From: Alteromonas oceanisediminis
GTDB taxonomy: Bacteria; Pseudomonadota; Gammaproteobacteria; Enterobacterales; Alteromonadaceae
Direction: 5' to 3'
DNA: 64,000 bases
NCBI RefSeq assembly: GCF_018474025.1
Contig: NZ_JAHCTA010000003.1
Span: 248,001-312,000, forward strand
Each line of letters starts with the position of its first letter. The stretch's first letter is position 1. Made by a program: the position numbers and the translations under genes. This document shows, piece by piece, positions 1 to 8,752 of this stretch. The notes beneath the pieces are model-generated. The model ran no database searches and was not told the origin of the DNA. It saw only the letters and a list, made by a program, of their open reading frames with translations.

Positions 1-13
1 TACAGGCAATACC

Positions 14-523
14 ATGGCAGACGAACAACAAACGAACGGTGCAGCGGCACCCGAGCAACAAGCGCAAGCGCCTCAATTCAATATCCAGCGTATTTACACG
101 AAAGACATTTCGTTCGAAACACCAAATTCTCCGGCCGTATTCACTAAAGAGTGGAAGCCCGAAATTAAGCTGGATTTAGACACACGTACCAACAAACTGA
201 ATGACAATACCTATGAAGTCATTTTAGCGGTCACTGTGACAGCTACCATCGGTGAAGAAACTGCGTTTTTATGTGAAGTTCAGCAGGCGGGTATGTTCCA
301 AATTGGAGAAATGCCGGAGCAAAATATTGCTCACACATTAGGCTCTTTCTGCCCGAACATGCTTTTCCCTTATGCGCGAGAAGCGATTTCGAATTTGGTT
401 AACCGCGGCACTTTCCCTCCACTCAACCTAGCGCCAGTTAACTTTGATGCCATCTTCGCCGCGTATTTGCAGAAGCGTCAACAAGAAGCGCAAGGCGAGC
501 AGCAAAACACGCTCGACGCCTAA
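14..523 (+). CDS. secB: Protein-export chaperone SecB
   Basis: Cytoplasmic homotetrameric chaperone that holds secretory preproteins unfolded and delivers them to SecA. The 169-residue product carries the SecB core: [14 protein letters not shown] at residues 27-40, a central beta-sheet region, and the C-terminal segment around [18 protein letters not shown], followed by a family-typical Gln/Glu-rich tail. It is slightly longer than the roughly 155 residues of E. coli because of an extended N-terminus. The stop codon shares one base with the gpsA start (TAATG), so the two are translationally coupled as in other gammaproteobacteria. Only 13 bases lie upstream in the window, so the promoter is not visible. 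Confidence 0.97.
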   Translation: MADEQQTNGAAAPEQQAQAPQFNIQRIYTKDISFETPNSPAVFTKEWKPEIKLDLDTRTNKLNDNTYEVILAVTVTATIGEETAFLCEVQQAGMFQIGEMPEQNIAHTLGSFCPNMLFPYAREAISNLVNRGTFPPLNLAPVNFDAIFAAYLQKRQQEAQGEQQNTLDA

Positions 524-1524
524 TGTCATTCTCGCCAGTCACTGTTTTAGGCGCCGGTTCTTATGGCACGGCGCTGGCATTTTGTCTGGCGAGAAATGCT
601 GTTCCAACCTATTTGTGGGGCCGAGATCCCTCGCACATGGCGCAACTCTCGGCGCAGCGTGAAAACGCCCGTTACCTGCCTGGTGCGACGTTCCCAGAAA
701 GCTTGCACGTTGAGGCCGACATTGAGTCTGCGATTGCGAAAAGTGATGACATATTAGTCGTAGTCCCTAGTCACGCCTTCAAGCACACGCTGGAAATTAT
801 TGCCCCTTTACTTAAGCCGCAACATCGAATTATTTGGGCCACCAAGGGGCTTGAACCTGGTACAGGCAGACTGCTGCGACAGGTGGCTTTAGATGTGCTT
901 GGCGACAGTTATCCTTTGGCAGTTTTGTCTGGCCCCACCTTCGCTAAGGAAATGGTCGCCGGATTACCCACCGCGATATCACTGTCGGCAACGGATCCGG
1001 CGTTGGCAGAGTCTTTTTCCGCTAAGTTGCACTGCGCACGATCATTTCGGGTTTACAACAATACGGATTTTATTGGTGTGCAACTGGGTGGCGCAGTTAA
1101 AAACGTGATTGCAATCGGGGCTGGGCTTGCTGATGGCTTGGGCTTTGGTGCAAATGCACGCACGGCATTGATCACACGCGGCCTCGCTGAACTGACTCGT
1201 TTGGGGGTTAAGGTGGGTGCACAGCCAGAAACCTTTATGGGTATGGCTGGATTGGGCGATCTCGTGCTGACCTGTACCGATAATCAATCGCGCAACCGAC
1301 GGTTTGGCATCGCTTTGGGTAAAGGTGAAGCTGTCGAAGACGCCATTCAGTCTATTGGGCAAGTCGTTGAGGGTTATCGCAATACCGAAGAAGTATTCAT
1401 TTTAGCCCATCGTGAAGGCGTAGAGATGCCCATTTGCGAACAGATTTATCAAGTCTTATATCAAGGTAAAGCCCCCAAAGACGCTGCGCTTGCTCTGTTA
1501 GGCCGCGAGCAAAAAACAGAATAG
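523..1524 (+). CDS. gpsA: NAD(P)H-dependent glycerol-3-phosphate dehydrogenase
   Basis: Reduces dihydroxyacetone phosphate to sn-glycerol 3-phosphate, the entry step of phospholipid synthesis. The 333 residues match the family length. The N-terminal Rossmann motif GAGSYG is at about residues 10-15. The C-terminal catalytic domain shows the family segments around [14 protein letters not shown] and [19 protein letters not shown]. It starts one base into the secB stop. secB-gpsA adjacency is widely conserved. After it there are 87 bases with no convincing terminator before the next same-strand gene. Confidence 0.97.
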   Translation: MSFSPVTVLGAGSYGTALAFCLARNAVPTYLWGRDPSHMAQLSAQRENARYLPGATFPESLHVEADIESAIAKSDDILVVVPSHAFKHTLEIIAPLLKPQHRIIWATKGLEPGTGRLLRQVALDVLGDSYPLAVLSGPTFAKEMVAGLPTAISLSATDPALAESFSAKLHCARSFRVYNNTDFIGVQLGGAVKNVIAIGAGLADGLGFGANARTALITRGLAELTRLGVKVGAQPETFMGMAGLGDLVLTCTDNQSRNRRFGIALGKGEAVEDAIQSIGQVVEGYRNTEEVFILAHREGVEMPICEQIYQVLYQGKAPKDAALALLGREQKTE

Positions 1525-1611
1525 CTGAACTTCAGTACCGTCGTTTTCCTCCCGCTAACGCTTACACTGCCTCCACGGATTCATTAAACGCTGTTTTTAC
1601 GCTAATTATTT

Positions 1612-2175
1612 GTGGAATTTCGCAACCCTAAACTCACCCATGGTGTTACTTTGATTGAGATGATGATCGCCATTGCGGTCCTCGCTATCGTGCTGCTGTC
1701 GGTCGCGCCGGATATGCGCTTTATGCTGGCAAAACACCGTATGATCAGCGAGTTAAATTCGCTAAGCAGTCTGTTGCAAATGACACGGTTTCTGGCGATT
1801 GACAACCAACGCAGTGCAACGCTCTGCCCAGCGCGCGATTTGCGTACCTGTGAATTTACCGATTGGAACTTACCTAAGATTGTCTTTTCCGATAGCAACA
1901 ACAATAAGGTTCGCGATAACGACGAGGCTTTACTCAGCGCGATAAACAGAAGCGCCTCTGGTGTCACGGTGACAGGACCGAAAAAGACCATTCGATTTCT
2001 AGCTGACGGTGTGGTTGGTAGCCCGGCAACATTGTTGCTATGCCCTACTCGAACAGAGCCTCGGCTTAATCGCGCTTTGGTGATCAGCTTACAGGGGAGA
2101 ATAAGAACCAGCAAAGATGCAAATAACGACGACATCCATGAGGTCAGTGCAAAAAAACCGGTGCCCTGCCCCTAG
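1612..2175 (+). CDS. Type IV pilus minor pilin, FimT/GspH family
   Basis: A 187-residue prepilin with a GTG start. Residues 8-30 form the class III signal: a short basic leader, Gly, then [18 protein letters not shown], with the conserved Glu at +5 of the mature protein. Cleavage by PilD between Gly and Val is expected. The rest has the GspH/FimT pattern: an amphipathic helix, then a beta-rich region with Cys pairs at about residues 72-80 and near the C-terminus. Such proteins prime pilus or pseudopilus assembly. It stands alone here, apart from the pilMNOPQ cluster at 23 kb, and its end overlaps the convergent trmL end by four bases. Confidence 0.85.
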   Translation: MEFRNPKLTHGVTLIEMMIAIAVLAIVLLSVAPDMRFMLAKHRMISELNSLSSLLQMTRFLAIDNQRSATLCPARDLRTCEFTDWNLPKIVFSDSNNNKVRDNDEALLSAINRSASGVTVTGPKKTIRFLADGVVGSPATLLLCPTRTEPRLNRALVISLQGRIRTSKDANNDDIHEVSAKKPVPCP

Positions 2176-2636
2176 CGCCCATCTGAATAACCCAGCTGCC
2201 TCCATGCTTCATAAACAAATACCGATACAGCGTTCGATAAGTTCATACTTCGGCTGTCTGCCAACATAGGAATACGCACGCGCTGTTCAAACGGCAGTGA
2301 TTCAATAATGTCACTGGGTAAGCCCCGCGTTTCTGGGCCGAATAATAACGCATCTCCGGGCTGATACTGAGCATCTGAATGAAACGCTTTGCCTTTGGTA
2401 GTACACGCATAGATACGTTTAGGCTGACGAGTGGTCATATAATCGTCCAGTGTTGGGTGTTTCTCTACATTGGCAAACTCATGGTAGTCAAGGCCTGCAC
2501 GTCGTATACGTTTGTCATCCCAGTCAAAGCCCAGCGGCTCAATCAGATGCAATGCAAACCCCGTATTAGCGCACAAACGAATGATGTTGCCGGTGTTAGG
2601 CGGTATTTCAGGTTGGTACAGCACAATATCAAGCAT
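2172..2636 (-). CDS. trmL: tRNA (cytidine/uridine(34)-2'-O)-methyltransferase TrmL
   Basis: SPOUT-class methyltransferase that 2'-O-methylates the wobble base of tRNA-Leu isoacceptors. The start is placed at [18 protein letters not shown], which aligns with the E. coli N-terminus; the open frame extends further upstream but that part has no family match. At 154 residues it is close to the E. coli 157. The SAM-binding knot motifs are present: [14 protein letters not shown] and [20 protein letters not shown]. No strong Shine-Dalgarno precedes this ATG. Confidence 0.93.
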   Translation of the reverse strand: MLDIVLYQPEIPPNTGNIIRLCANTGFALHLIEPLGFDWDDKRIRRAGLDYHEFANVEKHPTLDDYMTTRQPKRIYACTTKGKAFHSDAQYQPGDALLFGPETRGLPSDIIESLPFEQRVRIPMLADSRSMNLSNAVSVFVYEAWRQLGYSDGR

Positions 2637-2708
2637 GGGGTGGCATTCAGTTAAACCGGTGTTGCCGCGCAGGATAAAAAGTAATGACGTGATGATCAAG
2701 CGTAATCA

Positions 2709-2921
2709 GTGTCACTTGACCCCATTTTGCCGCAGGTGTACGCCTACTCTCGTTCACTGGCGGATGAAAAAGTTATTGTGTTGCTTAATTTCAGTGCCAA
2801 TAAAGCGAGCTTGGCGCTCTCAGAAGCGGTTGATGAGGTGGTGATCAACAATCTTGATAGCTTGCAACGTGATAAGAACAACGTGACACTAGCGCCGTAT
2901 CAGGCCGTCATTTTGCGCTAG
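2709..2921 (+). pseudogene. C-terminal remnant of a GH13 alpha-glucosidase
   Basis: A 70-codon open stretch whose translation resembles only the C-terminal beta-sandwich of GH13 alpha-glucosidases/oligo-1,6-glucosidases: VYAYSRSLADEKVIVLLNFS followed by VINNLDSL and ending LAPYQAVILR. The whole (beta/alpha)8 barrel with the catalytic Asp/Glu/Asp is absent. An in-frame TAA at 2703-2705 lies just before the GTG, so the apparent start is an artefact of where the gene was cut. The end overlaps the convergent hydrolase gene by 14 bases. I read this as the tail left after deletion of a maltodextrin-utilisation gene. The family match is by eye. Confidence 0.75.
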
Positions 2922-3879
2922 CGGTTACGAAATCCAGTATCGCCGTCAGGGCTGGATGGCGATACTTGTCCTGCTCGAACAGTAATTCGTGTCGCGCGCC
3001 CTCAATCTGAATGATTTGCGCATGTGGTAAGCGCTCTGCCACGCGCAAAATGCGTTGATTATCAACCACTTTATCTGAACCCGACACCAGTACCAAGGTC
3101 TCTAATGCAAACCTGTGGGCTTCAGTTTCAATCCGATTCATCGCCTCAGTCGCAGCCGCTAACCAATGATAGGTGACACCCCCTAATTGCACCTCAGGGT
3201 GACGCTTGTATTCTTCCTTAAACAGCTTGTAGCGGATGGGAGAATGCGTCAGCGTATTCAGTGCGAAGGGAATATCGATATACGCATGCTGACCCAGCGC
3301 GTACCACGGCTTTCTGCCCAACCAATGATTGGCTGTAAGCCCGCCGGATAGCAACACACTGAGCAGCGGGGCCGGTATACTGGGCTTGACGCCAAACATC
3401 GGCGAGCAAAACACCGCCTTGCTGAATAAATCGGGGTTCTGATGAGCCGTTAGAAAGCCTATCGCACTGCCCATTGAGTGACACACTAAGCTCGGTTTCA
3501 ACGATAATGCAGGCTGTACCACAGAGGTGACGAAACCTGCCATGTCGGCGCTAAAGTCATCAAAGTGATGCACAAAACCACGCTGGCTATCTTCAATCAT
3601 TCGCCCCGACAGCCCCTGGCCGCGGTGATCAAGCATAAACAAAGCAATGCCATTGATATAACATTCATAAAAAAACGCTTTGTACTTCAGCAACGTTTCG
3701 ATTCGCCCACTGGAAAAAACAATGCTTGCCCGTGGTGACTCTGGAATAGCATAAGCGTATTCAATTCTGACATCGGCAACGCCGCTAAAATGGCCGCGTG
3801 TTACGGAATCATGCCAACAGTCGGCTATGTCGTTGGAGTATAAGGAAGGTAAGCGTTCTTCAGAAACAAGCTGCCACAT
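2908..3879 (-). CDS. Alpha/beta hydrolase, lysophospholipase L2 (PldB)-like
   Basis: A predicted serine hydrolase of 323 residues from the ATG seven bases beyond the cpxA stop; an upstream in-frame start would overlap cpxA. The fold markers are a DHRGQGLSGR segment after strand 4, the nucleophile elbow CHSMGS, an acidic residue in SGSDKVVDN, and the catalytic His in GARHELLFE. This is the pattern of lysophospholipase L2 and monoacylglycerol lipases. Substrate cannot be decided from sequence. Placement directly behind cpxRA suggests co-transcription with envelope stress regulation, which would fit a role in turning over damaged or lyso-phospholipids; that role is inference. Confidence 0.8.
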   Translation of the reverse strand: MWQLVSEERLPSLYSNDIADCWHDSVTRGHFSGVADVRIEYAYAIPESPRASIVFSSGRIETLLKYKAFFYECYINGIALFMLDHRGQGLSGRMIEDSQRGFVHHFDDFSADMAGFVTSVVQPALSLKPSLVCHSMGSAIGFLTAHQNPDLFSKAVFCSPMFGVKPSIPAPLLSVLLSGGLTANHWLGRKPWYALGQHAYIDIPFALNTLTHSPIRYKLFKEEYKRHPEVQLGGVTYHWLAAATEAMNRIETEAHRFALETLVLVSGSDKVVDNQRILRVAERLPHAQIIQIEGARHELLFEQDKYRHPALTAILDFVTASAK

Positions 3880-3886
3880 AAATTCT

Positions 3887-5299
3887 CTAGGCCGAAGATG
3901 GCAAGGCAATAATAATTGCGAGGCCACAAGGTTGTGCATGTTGGGCCTCAATAGTACCACCGTGATGATGAATTGCACGTTGCGCGATGCTTAATCCTAG
4001 CCCCACACCACCAGAATCTCGTGCTCGACTGCTATCTGTGCGATAAAACGGTTTAAACAGTTGGCCCAGTGCTTCTGCAGACACGCCCTGACCGTTATCT
4101 TCAATCACAATGCGGATGCCATTAGCTGGCGCGGTGGCCTGTTCTACCCGGACCTGAATGGTATCTCTTGCATAATGCACCGCATTGCGCAGCACGTTAT
4201 CAAATGCACTGCACAACAGCTCCGTGTTGGCTTCGACGAACAGGTTTTGATGATCCGCGGGATAAAACCGTTTGATCTGTTTGTTGAGCGACTCGGCTTC
4301 AAACTGGGCATTGTCGATACACTCATCCAGTAGTGTCGTCACGCAGAGCGGCTTCAATTGCGCTGCATGCATTTGCACCTGTTGGCGGGAGACGTACATC
4401 AATTGCGCAATCATCGCCTCTATCGCCTCGGCTTCTTTATGGATGCGTGGCAGCAGAGTTTGCTGCACGGCACCCACTTGCTCGGCGTGACCATTCTGCA
4501 ATGTGTCTTCTGCGATACCGATAGCCAGCTGCAGGCGCGTTAGTGGCGAGCGTAATTCGTGTGACACATCAGCTAAAAAACGATGATGCTCCGCAAACAA
4601 CTGTTGCAACTGCTCGGCCATTTTGTTCGTTTCACGGCTAAGTCTGCCTAGCTCGTCGGTCCGGTGGCTTAACGTTGTGATACGCGTCTCAAATTGCCCT
4701 TGTGCCAGTGCTTCGGTCGCCCGCTGGATTGCGCTCACGGGTGCGGCAAAGCGGCGCGCCAGAAAATAACAAAGCAATCCACTGCATATTAGTGCGACAA
4801 GAACGACAGTCACAATGAGTGGTAACCGCGATCCCGCTTTTGCCTGTGTGTCGCCCACAAACAGCGCATACTCAGTGCCCGCCACAGAGAACAATGCCGG
4901 GCCCATAAACTGACTGTTACCTAGGGTGATAATTGACGCAGTCTGTCCGGTCAACTGGGCTAAAAAAACATCTCGAGAGGGGCGCAAGGGCGGCGGAAAA
5001 CCAAAAATAAATTGCTGCGATTCAACTTCGATAGCAAAGGCCAGACGACCTCTGCGGCCGCTGATAAAACGTAACGCCTGACGCACATCATTCACGGAAC
5101 GACTACGGCGCTCAATACGCTGTGCAGTTTGCGATAGTAAAGCATTCTGCGCCACAGTGATGGGCTGGATGTCGGCCGAAGGTGCTGCTATACGAGCCAC
5201 AAACACGCCTACGCCTAAACTGGTTAATGCGACAAACCAGAACCACAGGAAAATTTTGCCAAAAAAGCTATTGCGAGGATCGAGGTGAGATAACGTCAT
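3887..5299 (-). CDS. cpxA: Sensor histidine kinase, CpxA family
   Basis: Inner-membrane kinase/phosphatase of a Cpx-type envelope stress system. The 470 residues show TM1 at about 15-37, a periplasmic domain to about 158, TM2 at about 159-181, then a HAMP linker. The H-box FLADVSHELRSPLTRLQ carries the phospho-accepting His247, and N-box (NVLRNAVHYA) and G-boxes (EDNGQGV, GVGLGLSIAQ) follow. The H-box is very like that of E. coli CpxA. It overlaps cpxR by four bases (ATGA), so the pair is coupled. The name rests on kinase similarity, the divergent CpxP-like gene and the regulator type. Confidence 0.88.
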   Translation of the reverse strand: MTLSHLDPRNSFFGKIFLWFWFVALTSLGVGVFVARIAAPSADIQPITVAQNALLSQTAQRIERRSRSVNDVRQALRFISGRRGRLAFAIEVESQQFIFGFPPPLRPSRDVFLAQLTGQTASIITLGNSQFMGPALFSVAGTEYALFVGDTQAKAGSRLPLIVTVVLVALICSGLLCYFLARRFAAPVSAIQRATEALAQGQFETRITTLSHRTDELGRLSRETNKMAEQLQQLFAEHHRFLADVSHELRSPLTRLQLAIGIAEDTLQNGHAEQVGAVQQTLLPRIHKEAEAIEAMIAQLMYVSRQQVQMHAAQLKPLCVTTLLDECIDNAQFEAESLNKQIKRFYPADHQNLFVEANTELLCSAFDNVLRNAVHYARDTIQVRVEQATAPANGIRIVIEDNGQGVSAEALGQLFKPFYRTDSSRARDSGGVGLGLSIAQRAIHHHGGTIEAQHAQPCGLAIIIALPSSA

Positions 5300-5994
5300 G
5301 CTAGCGGGATCCGCAAGATATAGCCTGAACCCCGCACGGTCGCTATCATCTCCTGTGCGCCTTCAGAAGACAATTTTCGGCGTAGGTTACTCACATGCAT
5401 GTCGATACTGCGGTCAAACGCCGCCAACCGCCGCCCTAATACATGCTCGCTGATAGACGCCTTGCTGATCAGTTCACCGGCATGTGCCATTAAGAGTTTG
5501 AGCAATAAAAACTCCGTGCCCGTGAGGGGCAGTAAACGCCCTTCAACAAAAGCCTGTTGTTGGGATTGACTCAATCGTAGCGGTCCGAGTATCAAGTCAT
5601 GTTGTTTCTGCGCGACCGACGACAACTCGGCACGCCGAATCAATGCTTTTATCCGAGCCGACAACTCGCGATGATTAAAGGGTTTGGGTAGATAATCATC
5701 AGCGCCCATTTCCAGCCCAAGCACCCGATCATAGTCATCACCACGTGCGGTTAGCATAATCACAGGCGTCATCTTGACCTGCCTCAATTGTTTCAGCACG
5801 TCAAATCCATCCAGCACCGGCATCATAACGTCCAGTAATATGACGTCAACATCGTCACGGCTCGTCGCGGCTGACAAACCGGCCCCCCCATCATGGGCTA
5901 CGTCGATGTCATACCCATGGGGTGTCAGATATTCGACTAAGAGATCCGTTAGTGCCCTATCATCATCAATAATAAGGAGTTTTTTAACCGACAT
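5296..5994 (-). CDS. cpxR: Response regulator, CpxR family (OmpR type)
   Basis: A 232-residue DNA-binding response regulator, exactly the E. coli CpxR length. The receiver domain has the acidic pocket IIDDD near residues 8-12, the phospho-acceptor Asp55 in VILLDVMMP, the conserved Thr in MLTARGDD and Lys in LPKPFN. The C-terminal half is an OmpR-type winged helix with SISEHVLGRRLAAFDRSIDMHVSNLRRKL as its recognition region. It is expected to activate envelope quality-control genes when phosphorylated by the kinase encoded next to it, and probably the divergent cpxP and its own operon through the site between them. Confidence 0.9.
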   Translation of the reverse strand: MSVKKLLIIDDDRALTDLLVEYLTPHGYDIDVAHDGGAGLSAATSRDDVDVILLDVMMPVLDGFDVLKQLRQVKMTPVIMLTARGDDYDRVLGLEMGADDYLPKPFNHRELSARIKALIRRAELSSVAQKQHDLILGPLRLSQSQQQAFVEGRLLPLTGTEFLLLKLLMAHAGELISKASISEHVLGRRLAAFDRSIDMHVSNLRRKLSSEGAQEMIATVRGSGYILRIPLA

Positions 5995-6066
5995 GATGCA
6001 CTCGTGTTAACTGGGTGAATATAGATTACCCAAGCTGACAGCTCATGTACAAAGGCTTCAGTCAGA

Positions 6067-6083
6067 CTTTACACAACCTTTAC
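6067..6083. promoter_or_regulatory. Candidate CpxR box between cpxR and cpxP
   Basis: Two direct copies of CTTTAC at 6067-6072 and 6078-6083 are 11 bases apart. On the minus strand they read GTAAAG-N5-GTAAAG, which resembles the CpxR consensus GTAAA-N5-GTAAA with one extra spacer base. A TAATAT hexamer at 6116-6121 is a plausible -10 for cpxP with no good -35, as expected for an activator-dependent promoter. The site lies in the shared 182-base divergent region, so it could serve both operons. Confidence 0.6.
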
Positions 6084-6176
6084 ACGGCATTGGCGTTTCT
6101 TTGCTTTCGCAACGCTAATATGTATCTCACCACCCGCAAGCGGTTTATTTTAGCTAATTTTCAACGTGAGGTTTTT

Positions 6177-6947
6177 ATGAAAACATTATTGCTCCCTCTT
6201 TTTGGTCTTGCCCTGGCCACGCAAGCCATGGCTCACCCACCTAAATCCGAACAAGCGCCGATGCGTCACATGCTTGAGCAACTGACGTTAAGTGAGCAGC
6301 AACGTGAGGACATCAGATTAATTGTGAGCGAGTCGCGCGCCGACAAGCGCGTGTATGTCAGTGATATCCGATTGGCAAAAAAAGAGTTTCGTCAGCTCGT
6401 GCGAGAGCCCGAATGGAATGAAACCGCGGTGCGCGAAGTAATGACACAACGCATGGCGTTGAAACAAGACTTCATGCTCAGCAACGCGCAGACCCGCCAC
6501 GCTATTTTCGAGCTGTTAACCCCGTCACAACAACAAGAGCTAAACACGTTGTCTTCGCCCGATAAGACTCACCGTGCTAGCCAGCGAGGTTCTCAATGGA
6601 AAAAAATGAGCCAACGCTTAAACCTTACGCCCGAGCAGGAAGATAACATCGACACTATCCGCGCTGCATTTTTTTCCACTCATGAGCGAGGACAGCACCC
6701 CCATCGCGTTTTTTTGCAGGCCGAGAGGTCACTGATCCAGAGTAGTGAGTTTAGTCAGGACGCTTGGTTAGCGCTATTTGCTCAGCATCAAACAGCGGCG
6801 GTTGAATATGCCGTGGCAAGAGCAAAGATGCAGCACGACATGTTTAATGTGCTGACCAAAGAACAGCAAAATCAGCTTACTGACATTGAAGACACCATGA
6901 GCGAAAAAGGCCGCAAAGGAAGACGCAGAGGCCAGCATCGCGCTTAA
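6177..6947 (+). CDS. cpxP: Tandem-domain periplasmic CpxP/Spy-family protein
   Basis: A secreted 256-residue protein of the Spy/CpxP chaperone-adaptor family. The ATG at 6177 begins a clean signal peptide (MKTLLLPLFGLALATQAMA, cleaved before HPPK); the open frame reaches further upstream but has no signal there. LTxxQ hallmarks occur twice as pairs: LTLSEQQ with LTPSQQQ, then LNLTPEQ with LTKEQQ. This indicates two Spy-like modules in one chain, compared with one in the roughly 166-residue E. coli CpxP. The C-terminus is very basic (KGRKGRRRGQHRA). It is divergent from cpxRA and probably dampens CpxA signalling or escorts misfolded periplasmic proteins. Confidence 0.85.
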   Translation: MKTLLLPLFGLALATQAMAHPPKSEQAPMRHMLEQLTLSEQQREDIRLIVSESRADKRVYVSDIRLAKKEFRQLVREPEWNETAVREVMTQRMALKQDFMLSNAQTRHAIFELLTPSQQQELNTLSSPDKTHRASQRGSQWKKMSQRLNLTPEQEDNIDTIRAAFFSTHERGQHPHRVFLQAERSLIQSSEFSQDAWLALFAQHQTAAVEYAVARAKMQHDMFNVLTKEQQNQLTDIEDTMSEKGRKGRRRGQHRA

Positions 6948-6960
6948 TCGATCATTTAGA

Positions 6961-7371
6961 TCAATAATCCGGCACTTCGCGCTGGTAATCCGATGATAAA
7001 AACAACGGCGACGTGATCAGCATGTCCGCCGTTGACCGATTACAGGCAACCGGTACATTCCAGACCGAGCACAAGCGCAATAGTGCTTTTACGTCCGGGT
7101 CATGCGGCGCAGGATTGAGTGGATCCCAGAAAAAGAATAATGCGTCTAACCCGTTTTCAGCGATGAGCGCACCAATCTGTTGATCACCTCCCATGGGGCC
7201 ACTTTTAAATCGATGAATAGACAGCCCGGTATTGTCAGCTAACATGCCGCCGGTTGTTCCCGTAGCCACAAGGCGGCATTGCCCTAACCGCGTTACATTG
7301 GCTTTCGCCCATTCCAGCAATGCGGGTTTTTTATGGTCATGCGCGACAAGCGCAACGGTGGGTTCTTGCAT
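6961..7371 (-). CDS. mgsA: Methylglyoxal synthase
   Basis: Converts dihydroxyacetone phosphate to methylglyoxal and phosphate, an overflow route when phosphate limits glycolysis. At 136 residues it is a little shorter than the E. coli 152 but contains the whole fold. The phosphate-binding ATGTTGG is at about 37-42, and [13 protein letters not shown] carries the catalytic Asp63. [21 protein letters not shown] is the conserved active-site segment. Its ATG shares one base with the stop of the upstream kelch gene, so the two are co-translated. Confidence 0.95.
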   Translation of the reverse strand: MQEPTVALVAHDHKKPALLEWAKANVTRLGQCRLVATGTTGGMLADNTGLSIHRFKSGPMGGDQQIGALIAENGLDALFFFWDPLNPAPHDPDVKALLRLCSVWNVPVACNRSTADMLITSPLFLSSDYQREVPDY

Positions 7372-8465
7372 TATTGAAACTCCTTGGTAGACAACACAGT
7401 CACGCTATCAACAACGCGCTGCTGTTCAAACATTCCGCCTAAAATAAGCAGGTGGTCACCTAGGGGCACTAACCCGCGGTGGTCCATACTCGCCTGCTGC
7501 GTTGATTTCACTCGCCAATGCTGATTTGCAATATCCCAGACCCATAATGTATTGGTTGGCGCCGCAGGTTGGCCATTGTAACCAATGCCGTTGTAATTAT
7601 AAGGGGTAGTGGAACCTCCCATAAACGCAACGACATTGGCACTGTTGACGCCAGTGCTTGCCATTCTATAGCGCGCTTTCTGCGTGGGGTGTTGCAGGGT
7701 TGTCCAATTGATTTTGGTGTGATCGGTATGATCTATCACGCCCTGATAACACGCAGGCTCACTCGCAAAACTGCGCCTCTTTTTAGGGTGGTAAATCACT
7801 TTTACACCATCACAAACAACCAGCCTATTGCCAACCAGCCCGCCGGCATGACCAAACACCGGTGCGCCCGGGAACGGTGAAGCCTGCTGCCAAGCGTCTT
7901 TATCTATGTCATATATCTGTACCAAGTTTACGTTGCCGTCGTTGTGCCACCCACTGATCAAATAAACAAACCGATTCCGATAGACTAAAGCAACCGCATC
8001 GTCAACCGGTACAGGCGTCGGCGCTAAAGTCGTGTAGAGGTCGCTGCGAACAGAATACCGAACATTGTCGGGGCTGCTAATTTCAACATGATCTTCCGCA
8101 ACAGTGTATCCCCCAAACACATAGGCGTGTTCATCAATACCCACAGCCACTGATGCCAATCGTCCTGACAACGCCAGCGAACTGGGCACGGGTGATTTTT
8201 GCTGCCACTCAGTCTCCCCCACTTTCAGTGCAAACGTTTTATTGTGCACCGCACGCCAGTCTTTATCTGGCCCCAGCCCCATAAAGCTAAGTAAATAAAC
8301 CTGCCCGTCAACCGTCACTCTGGCAACTGCGTTATTGGTCACAGGTTCAGGTAATGGTGGTAAGGTCACGCTGACACTTTTGGCATTTGCCGTAGCGCAG
8401 CCGAAAACTAAACCAAAACCTATTAGCGTAAACGCGGTGATGAAACCTTTCGTCAAGCCCTGCAT
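7371..8465 (-). CDS. Exported kelch-repeat protein, NanM-like
   Basis: A 364-residue exported protein with a hydrophobic N-terminal signal ending [10 protein letters not shown]; the Cys could be a lipobox Cys, though Phe at -2 is unusual. Downstream are repeated kelch-type blades marked by Gly-Gly doublets and spaced Trp/Tyr, for example [39 protein letters not shown] and LLILGGMFE. This is consistent with a six-blade propeller of the N-acetylneuraminate epimerase (NanM) type. No other sialic-acid gene is in the window, so the substrate is open. It is the upstream partner of mgsA in a two-gene unit. Confidence 0.7.
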   Translation of the reverse strand: MQGLTKGFITAFTLIGFGLVFGCATANAKSVSVTLPPLPEPVTNNAVARVTVDGQVYLLSFMGLGPDKDWRAVHNKTFALKVGETEWQQKSPVPSSLALSGRLASVAVGIDEHAYVFGGYTVAEDHVEISSPDNVRYSVRSDLYTTLAPTPVPVDDAVALVYRNRFVYLISGWHNDGNVNLVQIYDIDKDAWQQASPFPGAPVFGHAGGLVGNRLVVCDGVKVIYHPKKRRSFASEPACYQGVIDHTDHTKINWTTLQHPTQKARYRMASTGVNSANVVAFMGGSTTPYNYNGIGYNGQPAAPTNTLWVWDIANQHWRVKSTQQASMDHRGLVPLGDHLLILGGMFEQQRVVDSVTVLSTKEFQ

Positions 8466-8567
8466 ATTGCTGTTCCTAAGTTAATGTTGTTCAACGCTAT
8501 ATAACGCAAAGATAGTGTAATCGATTTTCTGTTTTCTCAATACCATACCGCAGCGAAAGAAATAAAA

Positions 8568-8630
8568 TTGATATTTTTATGCATTTTTATTAGATATTTA
8601 TTTACTTTGTCGCACTAGGTCGGCTACACT
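8568..8630 (+). promoter_or_regulatory. argC promoter with tandem ARG-box-like sites
   Basis: Two AT-rich imperfect palindromes have cores at 8570-8583 and 8591-8604. Their centres are exactly 21 bases apart, the spacing of paired ARG boxes bound by hexameric ArgR. Against the core TGAAT-wwww-ATTCA the second scores 7 of 10 fixed positions; the first is weaker on its left half. A sigma70-like promoter overlaps: TTTACT at 8601-8606, an 18-base spacer, TACACT at 8625-8630. ArgR binding would cover the -35. Together with the small ORF and hairpin listed next, this accounts for the 372-base gap between the kelch gene and argC. Confidence 0.6.
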
Positions 8631-8660
8631 TCAATGGTGTCTTTCAGTGAATCATTTTTT

Positions 8661-8732
8661 ATGAACCTTATTCCATACTGTACAACGTCACTCTCCCTAA
8701 CTGGCTATACGGCTTGCGTCTTTCGACGTTAG
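8661..8732 (+). CDS. Putative 23-codon leader peptide ending Arg-Arg
   Basis: An ATG-started small ORF begins about 30 bases past the predicted argC promoter and ends in CGA-CGT-TAG, giving a C-terminus CVFRR. The stop is 20 bases before a long terminator-like stem. That order (promoter, short peptide with tandem codons for the end-product amino acid, hairpin, structural gene) is what a translational attenuator needs. Against it, the Shine-Dalgarno is poor and only two Arg codons are present. Treat as a hypothesis. Confidence 0.35.
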   Translation: MNLIPYCTTSLSLTGYTACVFRR

Positions 8733-8752
8733 TATTTTGCCTTATATAGCGC

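Noticed and set aside
1042-1362. A 106-codon open frame antisense to gpsA
   Set aside because: It mirrors a strongly conserved gene on the other strand, has no ribosome site and its translation has no recognisable domain; it is a by-product of codon bias.
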